DNA of 64,000 nucleotides from an uncultured Bacteroidota bacterium (GTDB lineage: Bacteria > Bacteroidota > Bacteroidia > B-17B0 > Aurantibacillaceae). The position numbers were made by a program, and so were the translations under genes. The notes under the pieces were generated by a model. The model searched no databases. It had not been told where the DNA came from and was given only the letters and a program-made list of their open reading frames with translations. The stretch spans positions 1-64,000 of the forward strand of contig CALMVZ010000008.1 of NCBI GenBank assembly GCA_937873155.1. The letters run 5' to 3'. This document shows positions 35,995-45,312 of this stretch, piece by piece; position 1 is the stretch's first letter; each line of letters begins with the position of its first letter.

Positions 35995-37413
35995 CTAAAT
36001 GAATTTACATTTACGGGACGCAAATGCACACATTCTTAAGAGAATAACACCATGTTTGAAGCGTGAGATATTGGTTGTACCGTAGGTTCTTTCGCGGTAA
36101 CGGATTGGCACTTCCACAATTTTCAAATTCAATTTATGGGCACCGAATAAAAGGTCGAAATCGCCGAATGGATCGAACTCACCAAAGTATTTTCTGTTCT
36201 TGGTGAGCTTAATATAGTCTGTCCTGAACATTACTTTGGTTCCACACAATGTATCTTTAAAACGTTGTTCCAATAACCAGGTAAAGGCCCAGGAAAAGAA
36301 ATGGTTTCCTAAATAATTTAAAAAACGCATCGCTTCTTTGTCCATCGGGTAAACCAAACGTGTGCCGTTAATGAAATCACCTTTACTGCTGGCAATGGCA
36401 TTATAAAATTTAGGAATATCTTCAGGGGGAACAGTTAAGTCGGCATCAAGGATCATTAGGATATCTCCGGTTGCAATTTTATAACCTTCACGAACAGCAT
36501 CAGCTTTTCCTTTTCCTTTTTGCTGACCAATTTTTATATCGTGAGTAGCTGAATATTTCTTTTGGATCTCCTGTATCTTTTCCCAGGTATCATCCGTACT
36601 GTTGCCTTCGATGAAAATAATCTCAACATGCTTCCCGAATTTTGGTAAACGCGCGATAGCATTCTCAATATTACCGCTTTCATTACGGGCAGGGATCACA
36701 ACGGTTGTAGAATATTTTGTTGCGTACTCAGCTTCATTATTCTCAGGTAATGGCTTTGCGAAACTATACAGATTCAAACTAAAGAATCTGAAAAAAGGAA
36801 ATTTCGCTAAGTAACGGTTCAGGATGAACGATAGAATAGGGATCCACAATGGAAAGATCAATCGTTTGGTATTCCTGTAAACATCAAATCCTGATACAAA
36901 AAGTAAATTATTGATGTCGCGGGAGTTTAACCAGTTCTGTAAAGGTGTTTTTTTCTTTAAGCCAATTAACTCGGCGAACTTAATGATAGGTTCCCAAAGT
37001 GAATTGTAGTATTGAACGATCACTTTAGTATTCGGATGCGAAACTTTTTTTACTTGCTCAAATACATTTTGGATATCGTCAACAAACCCAATTAAGTTAC
37101 TGATGATGATGAGATCGAATTTTTCGTTCAGCTGAATTGAATTCGCGTCCATTTGAAAGAATTCTATGTTCTTTCCCTGGTGTTTTTCTTTAGCCCACTT
37201 GATATATTCTTCACTGAAATCAATTCCGACTTTGCGTGAACCATCAATTGTTGCTAACAGATCACCGCTCCCGCAACCAACTTCTAATACGGATGAATCT
37301 TCGTGAGAGAAATATTTACAATACTGACTGATCTCATTCCAGTAGTAAGAACTTACCGCTCGCTTCTTGCGTTTTTGGGCTATAGAGTTGAAATATGTTC
37401 TTTTATCAGACAC
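35995..37413 (-). CDS. Fused SAM methyltransferase / family 2 glycosyltransferase
   Basis: 472 residues. Residues about 40-150 form a class I methyltransferase (VLEVGCGSGDLLATIDGS, DLIIISNLIGFVDD). Residues about 235-450 form a GT-A glycosyltransferase (TTVVIPARNESGNIENAI, IFIEGNSTDDTW, LMILDADLTVPPED, DTLCGTKVMFR, RTYGTTNISR). The GT half resembles polyprenyl-phosphate sugar transferases but lacks C-terminal membrane helices. It probably modifies a glycan or glycolipid; acceptor unknown. The start overlaps the upstream methyltransferase stop by one base, giving a three-gene run. Confidence 0.9.
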   Translation of the reverse strand: MSDKRTYFNSIAQKRKKRAVSSYYWNEISQYCKYFSHEDSSVLEVGCGSGDLLATIDGSRKVGIDFSEEYIKWAKEKHQGKNIEFFQMDANSIQLNEKFDLIIISNLIGFVDDIQNVFEQVKKVSHPNTKVIVQYYNSLWEPIIKFAELIGLKKKTPLQNWLNSRDINNLLFVSGFDVYRNTKRLIFPLWIPILSFILNRYLAKFPFFRFFSLNLYSFAKPLPENNEAEYATKYSTTVVIPARNESGNIENAIARLPKFGKHVEIIFIEGNSTDDTWEKIQEIQKKYSATHDIKIGQQKGKGKADAVREGYKIATGDILMILDADLTVPPEDIPKFYNAIASSKGDFINGTRLVYPMDKEAMRFLNYLGNHFFSWAFTWLLEQRFKDTLCGTKVMFRTDYIKLTKNRKYFGEFDPFGDFDLLFGAHKLNLKIVEVPIRYRERTYGTTNISRFKHGVILLRMCAFASRKCKFI

Positions 37414-38165
37414 TAAACTTTCTCAATTATGACGGTACAAAACAGGCCTAATTGTCGTTGTAAAGGTGACAATAATTTCTCAATTCCCTTAAAAAAACCG
37501 TACATAAAATAGGGGAACATAGCACTTCTGGATACTCCTCCGCTTAAAACGTACATAAAAGGGGTGTGATACTGTATTTTTTTGATCTTCAGAGAGGGAT
37601 AATCTTTTTTGAATTGCCCGGTATCTCTTTCAAAATAGATAAAAGGCAAGGCTTGATTGGAGTTACTCAACGGATTTCCCGCCTCAATTTCCCGTCCGCC
37701 TTTTTCGTCGAATGGTTCGTGATGAAAGCGTTTATAAATAAAACGTCCTAATGCAGAATTAGCCGGTTCAACCATGATGATCTTTCCGCCTTTTACTAAA
37801 CAACGTTCTGCTTCTTTTAAAAACAAATAAGGTTTGGGAATGTGATGAAAAACATTCAGCATCATTATGCTTCCTAATTCATTTTCTTTATAAGGTAATT
37901 GTTCAGCGCTGAAAACTTTATCTACAACAGGGAGATCTAAAATATCAGAAGTAACAACTTCCGGAAAAACATCTTTCAGAAATCCGCCGCCTGAACCTAT
38001 CTCTAAATAAATACCTTTTCCAACTGCTCTTGATTCTTTAATGAATACATCATACCAATCCTGGTACAAACGTTTTAAAAATGGTTTATTCAAAATAATA
38101 TCCCTGTGCGCCAAAGTTGTTTTCGGATCATCGAGCGAAAAAGGTATAGTGTATTTAGTGAACAT
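37413..38165 (-). CDS. Class I SAM-dependent methyltransferase
   Basis: 250 residues. The SAM-binding loop is YLEIGSGGGFLKDVFP (about 53-68). The post-II region SIMMLNVFHHIPKPYLFLKE is typical of methyltransferase type 11. The C-terminal part is hydrophobic (MFPYFMYGFFKG) and may touch the membrane. Substrate unknown. It overlaps the FkbM gene by 11 bases and the fused methyltransferase-glycosyltransferase by one base, so all three are probably expressed and act together. Confidence 0.85.
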   Translation of the reverse strand: MFTKYTIPFSLDDPKTTLAHRDIILNKPFLKRLYQDWYDVFIKESRAVGKGIYLEIGSGGGFLKDVFPEVVTSDILDLPVVDKVFSAEQLPYKENELGSIMMLNVFHHIPKPYLFLKEAERCLVKGGKIIMVEPANSALGRFIYKRFHHEPFDEKGGREIEAGNPLSNSNQALPFIYFERDTGQFKKDYPSLKIKKIQYHTPFMYVLSGGVSRSAMFPYFMYGFFKGIEKLLSPLQRQLGLFCTVIIEKV

Positions 38166-38901
38166 TTGGGGTGACCAGGATATTGAAATAGTGTTCTTCG
38201 TCCAAAGGTTCTAATTGTAAAACCTTTTCAAGAGTAAGAACTTCTAATTTATTTTCTTTTAAGATCTCAATTTTGAAATCCAGTTCTTTCAACAAAGTAA
38301 AGTAATCACGAACTGAACTTCCCGCTTTTTTTAATCCGTAAGGCCAAAACTCAGAGATCATTTTTACATTCGGATTCTTCTTTAAAGTTTCTTTCATGCC
38401 CTTCATGGCTTCCATTTCAAATCCCTGGATATCCATTTTAATAAAATCAACTCTTGTCCCGGCCATGTATTCATCAATACTTACCGCGTCAATTTCAATT
38501 TCCTTATCGTATTGATCAGGTTTGTAAGTGCGGTGATCCACATTTAATTCTTTTGAAGTATAAATTTTAATTTTTTCTGTTTTCGGACCAACAGCTTTGT
38601 TATTGATGATAATGTTGGTGTAAGAAGAGGTTTCTTTTTTTAAATGAACGAAATTGGTTGCATCCGGTTCAAAGCAATGGATCTTTCCGTTTTCGCCGAC
38701 AATATCTGATAAAATAGTTGCGTAAAAACCAATGTTTGCGCCTATATCCAGGACAGTGTTGCCTTTTTTAATATGCTTCTTCAATAATTCAATTTCAAAA
38801 GCATCCTGTTTGTTCTTAAAAACAGAATACATCTTTTTGTACAAAGGAAATGAAGTCTTGTACAGGAAATTACCCAACTTTATGCTGAATGAAGATGTCA
38901 T
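38155..38901 (-). CDS. FkbM-family methyltransferase
   Basis: 248 residues. The family core is NTVLDIGANIGFYATILSD (about 49-67), then KIHCFEPDATNFVHLKKE, and VDFIKMDIQGFEMEAMKGM (about 150-168), the FkbM hallmark. FkbM enzymes O-methylate sugars and polyketides. In Bacteroidota they often sit among glycan genes, as here with a glycosyltransferase and a second methyltransferase. First gene of the three-gene run. Confidence 0.9.
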   Translation of the reverse strand: MTSSFSIKLGNFLYKTSFPLYKKMYSVFKNKQDAFEIELLKKHIKKGNTVLDIGANIGFYATILSDIVGENGKIHCFEPDATNFVHLKKETSSYTNIIINNKAVGPKTEKIKIYTSKELNVDHRTYKPDQYDKEIEIDAVSIDEYMAGTRVDFIKMDIQGFEMEAMKGMKETLKKNPNVKMISEFWPYGLKKAGSSVRDYFTLLKELDFKIEILKENKLEVLTLEKVLQLEPLDEEHYFNILVTPNVH

Positions 38902-39036
38902 TTTTGAAAGCCTGAATTTACAAGAAATTATCGAGATTTTGACTCATAACGATGCAAAAGCACACTTAACCGAAATTAAGGTTCGGCGAAGGCGGGCTGG
39001 TTTATTTTTGTCAGGGGCAGATACAGCTTCTTATCA

Positions 39037-39861
39037 ATGAAAACTATAAAGCCAAAAGGAATACTTGTCCCGATAGGTGGGGGAAACGATGACCCTATCA
39101 TAGAGCGCATTATTAAGGAAACAGGAAAAGCACATCCTAAGATCTGCTATATAACTTTAGCGGATTCTGATGAAGAGGATGCAAAAAGTAAGCACAGAAG
39201 TTTCGCCAAACATTACGGCTCAAAAAACGTCTCGTTCATTCATTTCAATGTTCGTTCTGAAGCAGATTCGGAGGAAAATATCAAGAAGATAAAAGTTTGT
39301 GAAGTGGTTTTGATAGGTGGGGGAAATCAATTGCGGTTAAGTAGTTTGCTGGGCGGCACACTTCTGATGGCCGAAATAAAAAAGAGATATTATGAAGAAA
39401 GTAAATTCATAGTATCCGGAAGCAGCGCCGGAGCAGCAGCTATGTCGAACACTATGATAATTTCAGGTAGCAGCAAGGATGCATTGATAAAGGGTGAATT
39501 GCAATTGACTAACGGGCTCAATCTTATTAATAATGTTTTTATAGACACCCATTTTACGGAGCGCGGACGCTTTGGTCGGGTTATTCAAACTGTAGCATAT
39601 AACCCGGGTGTACTTGGATTGGGAATCAGCGCGAATACAGCTGTCATCATTTACGAAGGAGAACGCCTTGAAGTAATAGGAACAGGTTTGGTTGTAATTG
39701 TTGATGGTACTTCAATAGAATACACTGATCTTACTAACGTAAAGGATGGTGATCCCTTAACGATCATTGGATTGAAAATGCATATTATCGGTCCGGGAAA
39801 ATGTTTTTCTATTGGATCAAGAAAAGTCGACCTGGCCAGGGGTTCCAAACCAAAAAAATAA
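39037..39861 (+). CDS. Cyanophycinase
   Basis: 274 residues of peptidase family S51. It begins KGILVPIGGGNDDP. The nucleophile Ser130 is in SGSSAGAAAMS. DTHFTERGRFGRV is the cyanophycinase-specific segment after the nucleophile. It cuts cyanophycin (multi-Arg-poly-Asp) into Asp-Arg dipeptides. Bacterial members may be cytoplasmic or secreted; no signal peptide is seen. No cyanophycin synthetase is in the window. Convergent with uvrA, two bases apart. Confidence 0.9.
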   Translation: MKTIKPKGILVPIGGGNDDPIIERIIKETGKAHPKICYITLADSDEEDAKSKHRSFAKHYGSKNVSFIHFNVRSEADSEENIKKIKVCEVVLIGGGNQLRLSSLLGGTLLMAEIKKRYYEESKFIVSGSSAGAAAMSNTMIISGSSKDALIKGELQLTNGLNLINNVFIDTHFTERGRFGRVIQTVAYNPGVLGLGISANTAVIIYEGERLEVIGTGLVVIVDGTSIEYTDLTNVKDGDPLTIIGLKMHIIGPGKCFSIGSRKVDLARGSKPKK

Positions 39862-39863
39862 GG

Positions 39864-42680
39864 TTAAAGTTTTTCTTTAAGATAAGGAGCGGTTTTCGAT
39901 TCTTTATTTTTAACAATATCTTCCGGTGTCCCTTCAAAAACTATGTTGCCGCCATTTTCTCCTCCTTCAGGACCAAGATCGATGATCCAGTCGGCGCATT
40001 TTATCACTTCAAGATTATGTTCTATAACAACAATTGAATGTCCTTTTTCCAATAGGGCATTGAATGATTTCAAAAGCTTAGCCACATCATGGAAATGTAA
40101 TCCTGTAGTCGGTTCATCAAAAACGAAAAGAGTAGGAGAGGTGTTATTTATTTGAATTAAGAATGAAGCTAATTTGATCCGTTGTGCTTCGCCGCCGCTC
40201 AACGTGCTACTGCTTTGTCCGAGTTGTACGTAACCCAAACCAACTTCTTCGAGCGCTTTTAATTTTTCGATTATTTTTTTTGCAGTACGGTCTTCTTTGT
40301 CTTGCGAGAAGAACTGAACCGCGTCACTAACGGTCATGTCCAACACATCAGATACACTTTTTCCTTTGTAAAGAATTTCTAAGATCTCGGCTTTAAAACG
40401 TTTTCCGCCGCAGGCATCGCATGGCAACTGAATATCGGCCATGAACTGCATTTCCACTGTAATTTGTCCCTCACCTTCACAAACCTCGCAACGGCCGCCA
40501 TCAACGTTAAAAGAAAAATGAGACGGTTTTAATCCGCGTTGTTTTGCTAAGCCTTGGTCTGAAAATAAATTCCTGATCTCATCGTAAGCTTTTATATATG
40601 TTACCGGGTTACTTCTGGATGATTTACCAATAGGATTCTGGTCAACATACTCCAGTTGTTTTATTTGTTTTAAACTACCGCCGATCAAATGTTTGTGGTC
40701 TACGCTTTCGTAATATCCTTCCAGGTAGCGTTGCATGATCGGGATCAATGCTTTTTTAATTAAAGTTGATTTTCCGGAACCACTTACACCTGTAACACAG
40801 CATAATGTATTCAGCGGGAATTTTACGGTGACGTTCTTCAGATTATTATCACTTACATTCTTAACTTCTAAAAATTCTTTCCACTTACGTCTCAATTTTG
40901 GCGTTTCAATCCTTAACTTATCAGTTAAATATTTTGCAGTGAAACTATCGCTGTCTTTCAATAATTCTTTATGTGTTCCCTGGAAAACCAAATGTCCGCC
41001 CTGTGAACCTGCTTCCGGACCGATATCAATTAATTCGTCAGCGGCGAGCATGATATCTTCATCATGTTCAACAATGATAACCGTGTTACCTTGTTTTTGT
41101 AATGATTTCAGAACTTTTATTAAGCGCTCCGTATCTCTTGGATGTAAACCAATACTTGGTTCATCTAAAATGTATAAACTCCCAACTAAACTGCTTCCTA
41201 ATGATGTAGCTAAATTAATGCGCTGACTTTCTCCGCCACTTAATGTATTTGCAACACGATTCAGGGTTAAATAACCTAAACCTACATCCATTAAATATTG
41301 TAAGCGGTTGGTGATCTCGGTTAATAAACGTTTTGCAATTTTAGTGTCATGTTCGTTCAGTTCAAGCGATCTGAAGAATGGTAAAAGATCAGAAACAGGA
41401 GTTAAAACTAATTCTGTGATATTTTTTCCTTCTATCTTAACGTAATTCGCGTCTTTACGAAGACGTGTTCCCAGGCAATCCGGACAAACCGTTTTCCCCC
41501 TGTAGCGGGCTAACATCACACGGTATTGAATTTTGTAGCTTTCTTTCTCCAACATTTTAAAGAACGAATTGATGCCGTCAAAATGTTCGTTACCGTTCCA
41601 TAATAAAGCATATTGTGTTTTAGTTAACTCGGCAATTGGTTTATGAACCGGGAAACTGAATTTATGTGCGTTTTTAATTAATTCTTTTTTATACCAGCTC
41701 ATGCTCTCGCCATTCCAGCAGGCTACAGCATTATCATAAACGCTTAAACTCCTGTTCGGAATAACCAGATCAGGATCGATCCCAATTATACTTCCGAACC
41801 CTTCACACATTTTACAAGCGCCGATAGGATTATTGAACGTGAAAAAGTTGGCGTTTGGTTCTTCGAAAGTAATTCCGTCTGCTTCAAATAAGTTAGAGAA
41901 TAAATGTTTTTCGTATTTCGTTTCACCAATCCAAATCAGGCATTCACCTTTTCCTTCGAAGAAAGCAGTCTGGACACTGTCAGCAACACGGCTTGAAAAA
42001 TCTTCATCTTCTTTATTTACCACCAAACGGTCGATCAATAAAAAAACTTCATCTGTATTTTTTATCTTTTTAATTGGAGCTTCAGTAATTTTCGCGATCT
42101 CGCCATTCAAAACAATTCTCGAAAATCCTTGTTGTGCTAAAAGATCCAAACTCTGCGCTAAAGTCCTTCCTTTAGGAACATGAATTTTTGAAAGCACTAA
42201 ACATTTGGTGTCGTTCTTTAATGAAGTAACGAATTCAACTACATCCGTAACGTTATGTCGCTTTACAATTTTTCCTGTAACAGGACTATAAGTTTTCCCA
42301 ACGCGGGCGAATAATAATTTAAAGTAATCGTAGATCTCAGTAATAGTCCCAACTGTACTTCTCGGATTTCGTGAAATAACTTTTTGTTCGATCGCGATGG
42401 CCGGAGAAATCCCTTTGATATAATCAACCTGCGGTTTTTCTAAGCGCCCTAAGAATTGCCGCGCATAAGCAGATAAACTTTCTACATAACGGCGCTGGCC
42501 TTCTGCATATAAAGTATCAAAGGCTAAAGACGATTTTCCCGAGCCTGAAAGTCCTGTTATAACCACGAATTTATTACGGGGAATGGCCACATCCACATTT
42601 TTAAGATTGTGCATGCGGGCGCCTTTAATAATGATGTATTCTTTAGGGCTAAGTACTGAAATGTCTCTTTCTTTGCTCAC
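39864..42680 (-). CDS. uvrA: Excinuclease ABC subunit A
   Basis: 938 residues, full length. Two ABC ATPase modules with Walker A at about 44 ([14 protein letters not shown]) and about 635 ([15 protein letters not shown]), each followed by a signature ([18 protein letters not shown]). Zinc-binding CxxC pairs occur in [21 protein letters not shown] and CDACGG. UvrA finds DNA lesions and loads UvrB in nucleotide excision repair. Transcribed on its own. Confidence 0.98.
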   Translation of the reverse strand: MSKERDISVLSPKEYIIIKGARMHNLKNVDVAIPRNKFVVITGLSGSGKSSLAFDTLYAEGQRRYVESLSAYARQFLGRLEKPQVDYIKGISPAIAIEQKVISRNPRSTVGTITEIYDYFKLLFARVGKTYSPVTGKIVKRHNVTDVVEFVTSLKNDTKCLVLSKIHVPKGRTLAQSLDLLAQQGFSRIVLNGEIAKITEAPIKKIKNTDEVFLLIDRLVVNKEDEDFSSRVADSVQTAFFEGKGECLIWIGETKYEKHLFSNLFEADGITFEEPNANFFTFNNPIGACKMCEGFGSIIGIDPDLVIPNRSLSVYDNAVACWNGESMSWYKKELIKNAHKFSFPVHKPIAELTKTQYALLWNGNEHFDGINSFFKMLEKESYKIQYRVMLARYRGKTVCPDCLGTRLRKDANYVKIEGKNITELVLTPVSDLLPFFRSLELNEHDTKIAKRLLTEITNRLQYLMDVGLGYLTLNRVANTLSGGESQRINLATSLGSSLVGSLYILDEPSIGLHPRDTERLIKVLKSLQKQGNTVIIVEHDEDIMLAADELIDIGPEAGSQGGHLVFQGTHKELLKDSDSFTAKYLTDKLRIETPKLRRKWKEFLEVKNVSDNNLKNVTVKFPLNTLCCVTGVSGSGKSTLIKKALIPIMQRYLEGYYESVDHKHLIGGSLKQIKQLEYVDQNPIGKSSRSNPVTYIKAYDEIRNLFSDQGLAKQRGLKPSHFSFNVDGGRCEVCEGEGQITVEMQFMADIQLPCDACGGKRFKAEILEILYKGKSVSDVLDMTVSDAVQFFSQDKEDRTAKKIIEKLKALEEVGLGYVQLGQSSSTLSGGEAQRIKLASFLIQINNTSPTLFVFDEPTTGLHFHDVAKLLKSFNALLEKGHSIVVIEHNLEVIKCADWIIDLGPEGGENGGNIVFEGTPEDIVKNKESKTAPYLKEKL

Positions 42681-42844
42681 GGACTGTAAAATTACGCTTT
42701 GTAAGAGGCTTTTCTATGGCTTGTTATTAAGTATTTAACTTACAGATAATCAATAAAATATGTTTTATTGTGTAAGTTAAAAACTATATTTTTAGCCATT
42801 CACTCATCCAAACTTGCTTTTTACTCATTACAAAGACTTTCATT

Positions 42845-42875
42845 TTTGTTTTTTTAAGGATTAGGGATATATTTG
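42845..42875 (+). promoter_or_regulatory. Bacteroidota-type promoter for the ECF sigma gene
   Basis: TTTG (42845-42848), a 19-base spacer, then TATATTTG (42868-42875): an exact fit to -33 TTTG / -7 TAnnTTTG. The predicted 5' leader of about 70 bases precedes the ATG at 42953. Confidence 0.8.
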
Positions 42876-42952
42876 TGTTATAACAATTAAAAAGCAATTG
42901 CCATAGAATAGACATTTACACCCGATATCTTATTATTTAAAAGGGAAAATGC

Positions 42953-43552
42953 ATGTCTGTTCGAATTCAAGAAGATAATGAGTTAGTACAACTCTACATC
43001 AATGGCAACGAAGAAGCTCTCGCAACTTTACTGCAACGCCATAAGAGAAGGATCTTCTCCAGCATCTATATTATTGTACGAGATAGGGCTTTAGCTGAAG
43101 ATCTGTTCCAGGACACATTCTTTAAAGTGATCCAGACTTTAAAACGTAACCAATATTCAGAAGAAGGTAAATTCCTTCCATGGGTGTTACGTATCGCGCG
43201 TAACCTGATCATCGATCATTTCCGTAAGAATAAGAAATTACCTACAGTTCCGGTTTATGTGACTGAAGATGGTGAGGAAGTAGATGTGTTTGCTACTATT
43301 CCCAGCAATGACGACGGATTTAAAGATAATAAAGAGCAAATTCAGTTCCGTAAAAAGATCCGCAGTATGATAGGATCACTTCCTGATGAACAAAAGGAAG
43401 TGGTGATCATGCGTATGTATTACGATATGAGTTTTAAAGAAATTGCAGATTTCTGCAATGTATCCATCAATACTTCGTTAGGTCGGATGCGCTATGCTTT
43501 GATCAACCTTAAAAAGATGATCGAGGAAAGCAAGACCGAAGTATTTATTTAA
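42953..43552 (+). CDS. RNA polymerase sigma factor, ECF/sigma-70 family
   Basis: 199 residues. Region 2 (about 25-95; LFQDTFFKVIQTLKRNQYSE, FLPWVLRIARNLIIDHFRKN) and region 4 (about 135-190; LPDEQKEVVIMRMYYDMSFKEIADF, TSLGRMRYALINLKKM) are both complete. An acidic linker (TEDGEEVDVF) joins them. No anti-sigma gene is adjacent, so control may be transcriptional or by an unlinked partner. It has a strong vegetative promoter and its own terminator. Confidence 0.95.
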   Translation: MSVRIQEDNELVQLYINGNEEALATLLQRHKRRIFSSIYIIVRDRALAEDLFQDTFFKVIQTLKRNQYSEEGKFLPWVLRIARNLIIDHFRKNKKLPTVPVYVTEDGEEVDVFATIPSNDDGFKDNKEQIQFRKKIRSMIGSLPDEQKEVVIMRMYYDMSFKEIADFCNVSINTSLGRMRYALINLKKMIEESKTEVFI

Positions 43553-43583
43553 TTTCAATTGTTGTTTAGTTTTTTGTTCTTTG

Positions 43584-43612
43584 AGTCCGGGTTGAGCGCC
43601 CGGACTTTTAAT
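43584..43612 (+). terminator. Terminator downstream of the sigma factor gene
   Basis: An 8-bp stem AGTCCGGG / CCCGGACT (43584-43591 with 43599-43606) followed by TTTAATTT. It abuts the stop of the convergent GNAT gene. Confidence 0.88.
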
Positions 43613-44045
43613 TTAGATTTTTCTCCATCAAATAATGCTGAATAATTCCCCACAGCAAAAATGATTTTTCTTTTACAGTATAACCGCAACTTTTGTAGAA
43701 TTCAACGGCGTTTTCACGGGCTTGCAATTCGATGGTGTTTAATTTTAATTTTTTGCCTTCCATTTCTAAGGCATTGACGATCATTTTTCCTAAACCTTTT
43801 CCCTGCTGGGAATCATCAACGGCCATGAAGCGGATCTGGCCGACCTTATTTTCGTTCTCTTGTAATCGTCCGCAGGCAACAACTTCTTTTTTTTCATTCT
43901 CGATGTAGCAGTTGATGCTGATCACTTCTAAATTATCAGTCGCTGTTTCGGCCGGCTGGTTCCAGGGTTTACGTAATATTTTCACGCGGAGATCGATGAT
44001 GCGGTCAACTTCTGCGGGACTATGAGCTATCTTTATTTTAAACAT
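43608..44045 (-). CDS. GNAT-family N-acetyltransferase
   Basis: 145 residues. The acetyl-CoA site is IRFMAVDDSQQGKGLGKMIVNALE (about 72-95; the Q-x-x-G-x-G/A loop), followed by the ARENAVEFYKSCGY motif. Small single-domain acetyltransferase; the substrate cannot be predicted. Gene order and strand suggest it is read independently after the CoA-transferase gene. Confidence 0.9.
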   Translation of the reverse strand: MFKIKIAHSPAEVDRIIDLRVKILRKPWNQPAETATDNLEVISINCYIENEKKEVVACGRLQENENKVGQIRFMAVDDSQQGKGLGKMIVNALEMEGKKLKLNTIELQARENAVEFYKSCGYTVKEKSFLLWGIIQHYLMEKNLN

Positions 44046-44126
44046 ACTTTTCTAAAATCATTTATCTACTTCAAAACACTTCTTTCTAAAAGATCCAGAG
44101 TAAACTCTCAGGATTATTCGACCGCA

Positions 44127-45203
44127 TTACGGTCTCATAACTTTGAAAGCTACTGAATTTACAGCAGTTTTACTTACACCGTTCACGAAAAAGTGTTTCA
44201 GCATGGCTTGGGCTTCCGGTAATTCGAATACTTCTTTTAGATTTCTTAATTTACCAATGGGAATTTCATTCTTTAAACATTGATCGTAAAGATCATTGAA
44301 ATTCATTTTTTCAACTTCAATATTTATTAATTCAAATAATTCTTCACGGTTCTTCACCCGGTTTTGGTTAGAACTGAATTTTTCATCAATGAGTAATTCT
44401 TTCAGGTCCAATAATTCACACAACGCTTTAAATTGTTTATCGCTGCCGATAGCAAATGTTACGGTGTGATAATCTTTGGTAGAGAATAATTCCCCATAAG
44501 GAGCAATATTGGGATGTAAAGAACCGATCGCTTCAGGAAGATGTCCGCCAATTAACCAATTCGTCGCTTGATTTACTAATGAAGCAACAGCACTATCAAA
44601 TAATGAGACAGAAACATGACAACCTTTTTTAGATCTTTCCCGTTCCAACAAAGCAATCAGTATCGCTTCTTTTAATTGGTGTCCAGCTAAAAGATCGATT
44701 AAAGCTACCGGCATTTTCACTGGTTTTGAATCCGGTTCACCGTTGATCAACATAAAACCTGCTTCAGCTTGTAAGATCAGATCGTAAGCGGTACGGGTGC
44801 TTTCATTTCCGAAACCATTTATAGAAGCGTAGATGAGTTGGGAGTTGAGAGTTCGGAGTTCGGAGTACGAGACTTTGAGTTTTAAATCATCACCTTTTTT
44901 GAAATTAGTAATGAGAATATCTGCTTCTTTTATTAGCGTATAGAATTTCTGAAGATCGTTTTCCTGAGTGATATCTAAAAACAAAATTTCTTTTCCTGTG
45001 TTCACACTCCAGTAATAAGCACTTTCTTTATCTGAAGCATTTTCTTTCTCGCATTTCCAGCTGCGAGTAACATCTCCGCCGGTTTTTGGATTTTCAATTT
45101 TAATGACCTTTGCACCTAATTCAGAAAAAAATACTCCAACTGATGGTCCGGCTAAAACACCTGCCAATTCAATTACTTTTAAGTCGGAGAAAAATTGTTT
45201 CAT
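44127..45203 (-). CDS. CaiB/BaiF family CoA transferase
   Basis: 358 residues, slightly shorter than usual. It begins LKVIELAGVLAGPSVGVFFSEL, followed by GAKVIKIENP, and has YASINGFG and a catalytic Asp in AYDLILQAEAGFM. Members move CoA between carboxylic acids. Residues about 112-122 (YSELRTLNSQL), just before IYASINGFG, are encoded by a heptamer array (44836-44865) where relatives have unrelated residues of the same length. Substrate unknown; no CoA-linked genes adjoin. Confidence 0.92.
   Translation of the reverse strand: MKQFFSDLKVIELAGVLAGPSVGVFFSELGAKVIKIENPKTGGDVTRSWKCEKENASDKESAYYWSVNTGKEILFLDITQENDLQKFYTLIKEADILITNFKKGDDLKLKVSYSELRTLNSQLIYASINGFGNESTRTAYDLILQAEAGFMLINGEPDSKPVKMPVALIDLLAGHQLKEAILIALLERERSKKGCHVSVSLFDSAVASLVNQATNWLIGGHLPEAIGSLHPNIAPYGELFSTKDYHTVTFAIGSDKQFKALCELLDLKELLIDEKFSSNQNRVKNREELFELINIEVEKMNFNDLYDQCLKNEIPIGKLRNLKEVFELPEAQAMLKHFFVNGVSKTAVNSVAFKVMRP
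44836..44865. repeat. Heptamer array, copy C (single arm inside the CoA-transferase gene)
   Basis: AG followed by TTGGGAG, TTGAGAG, TTCGGAG, TTCGGAG: one complete four-heptamer arm with no inverted partner nearby. On the coding strand it reads SELRTLNSQL, in the same register as the second arms of copies A and B (SELRT-x-NS, SEIRTPN). Confidence 0.8.
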
Positions 45204-45229
45204 TTAAAATTTCGTCATCTGGTCAGCCG

Positions 45230-45302
45230 TATTAATTCTTCGACCCCAAAGGGGTCGAAGGTTTATAAAAATGGCTTATTTCTATAAATCTAGGACTCCT
45301 TC
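45230..45302. repeat. Paired palindromic (BIME-like) intergenic element
   Basis: Two hairpins: TTCGACCCCAAAGGGGTCGAA at 45238-45258, and GGACTCCTTCGGAGTCC at 45293-45309 or within a base or two. Between them are two inverted AT motifs (GTTTATAAA and TCTATAAAT). The element fills the spacer between the aldo/keto reductase and CoA-transferase genes and resembles the hairpin pairs of REP/BIME elements. Confidence 0.65.
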
Positions 45303-45312
45303 GGAGTCCAAC

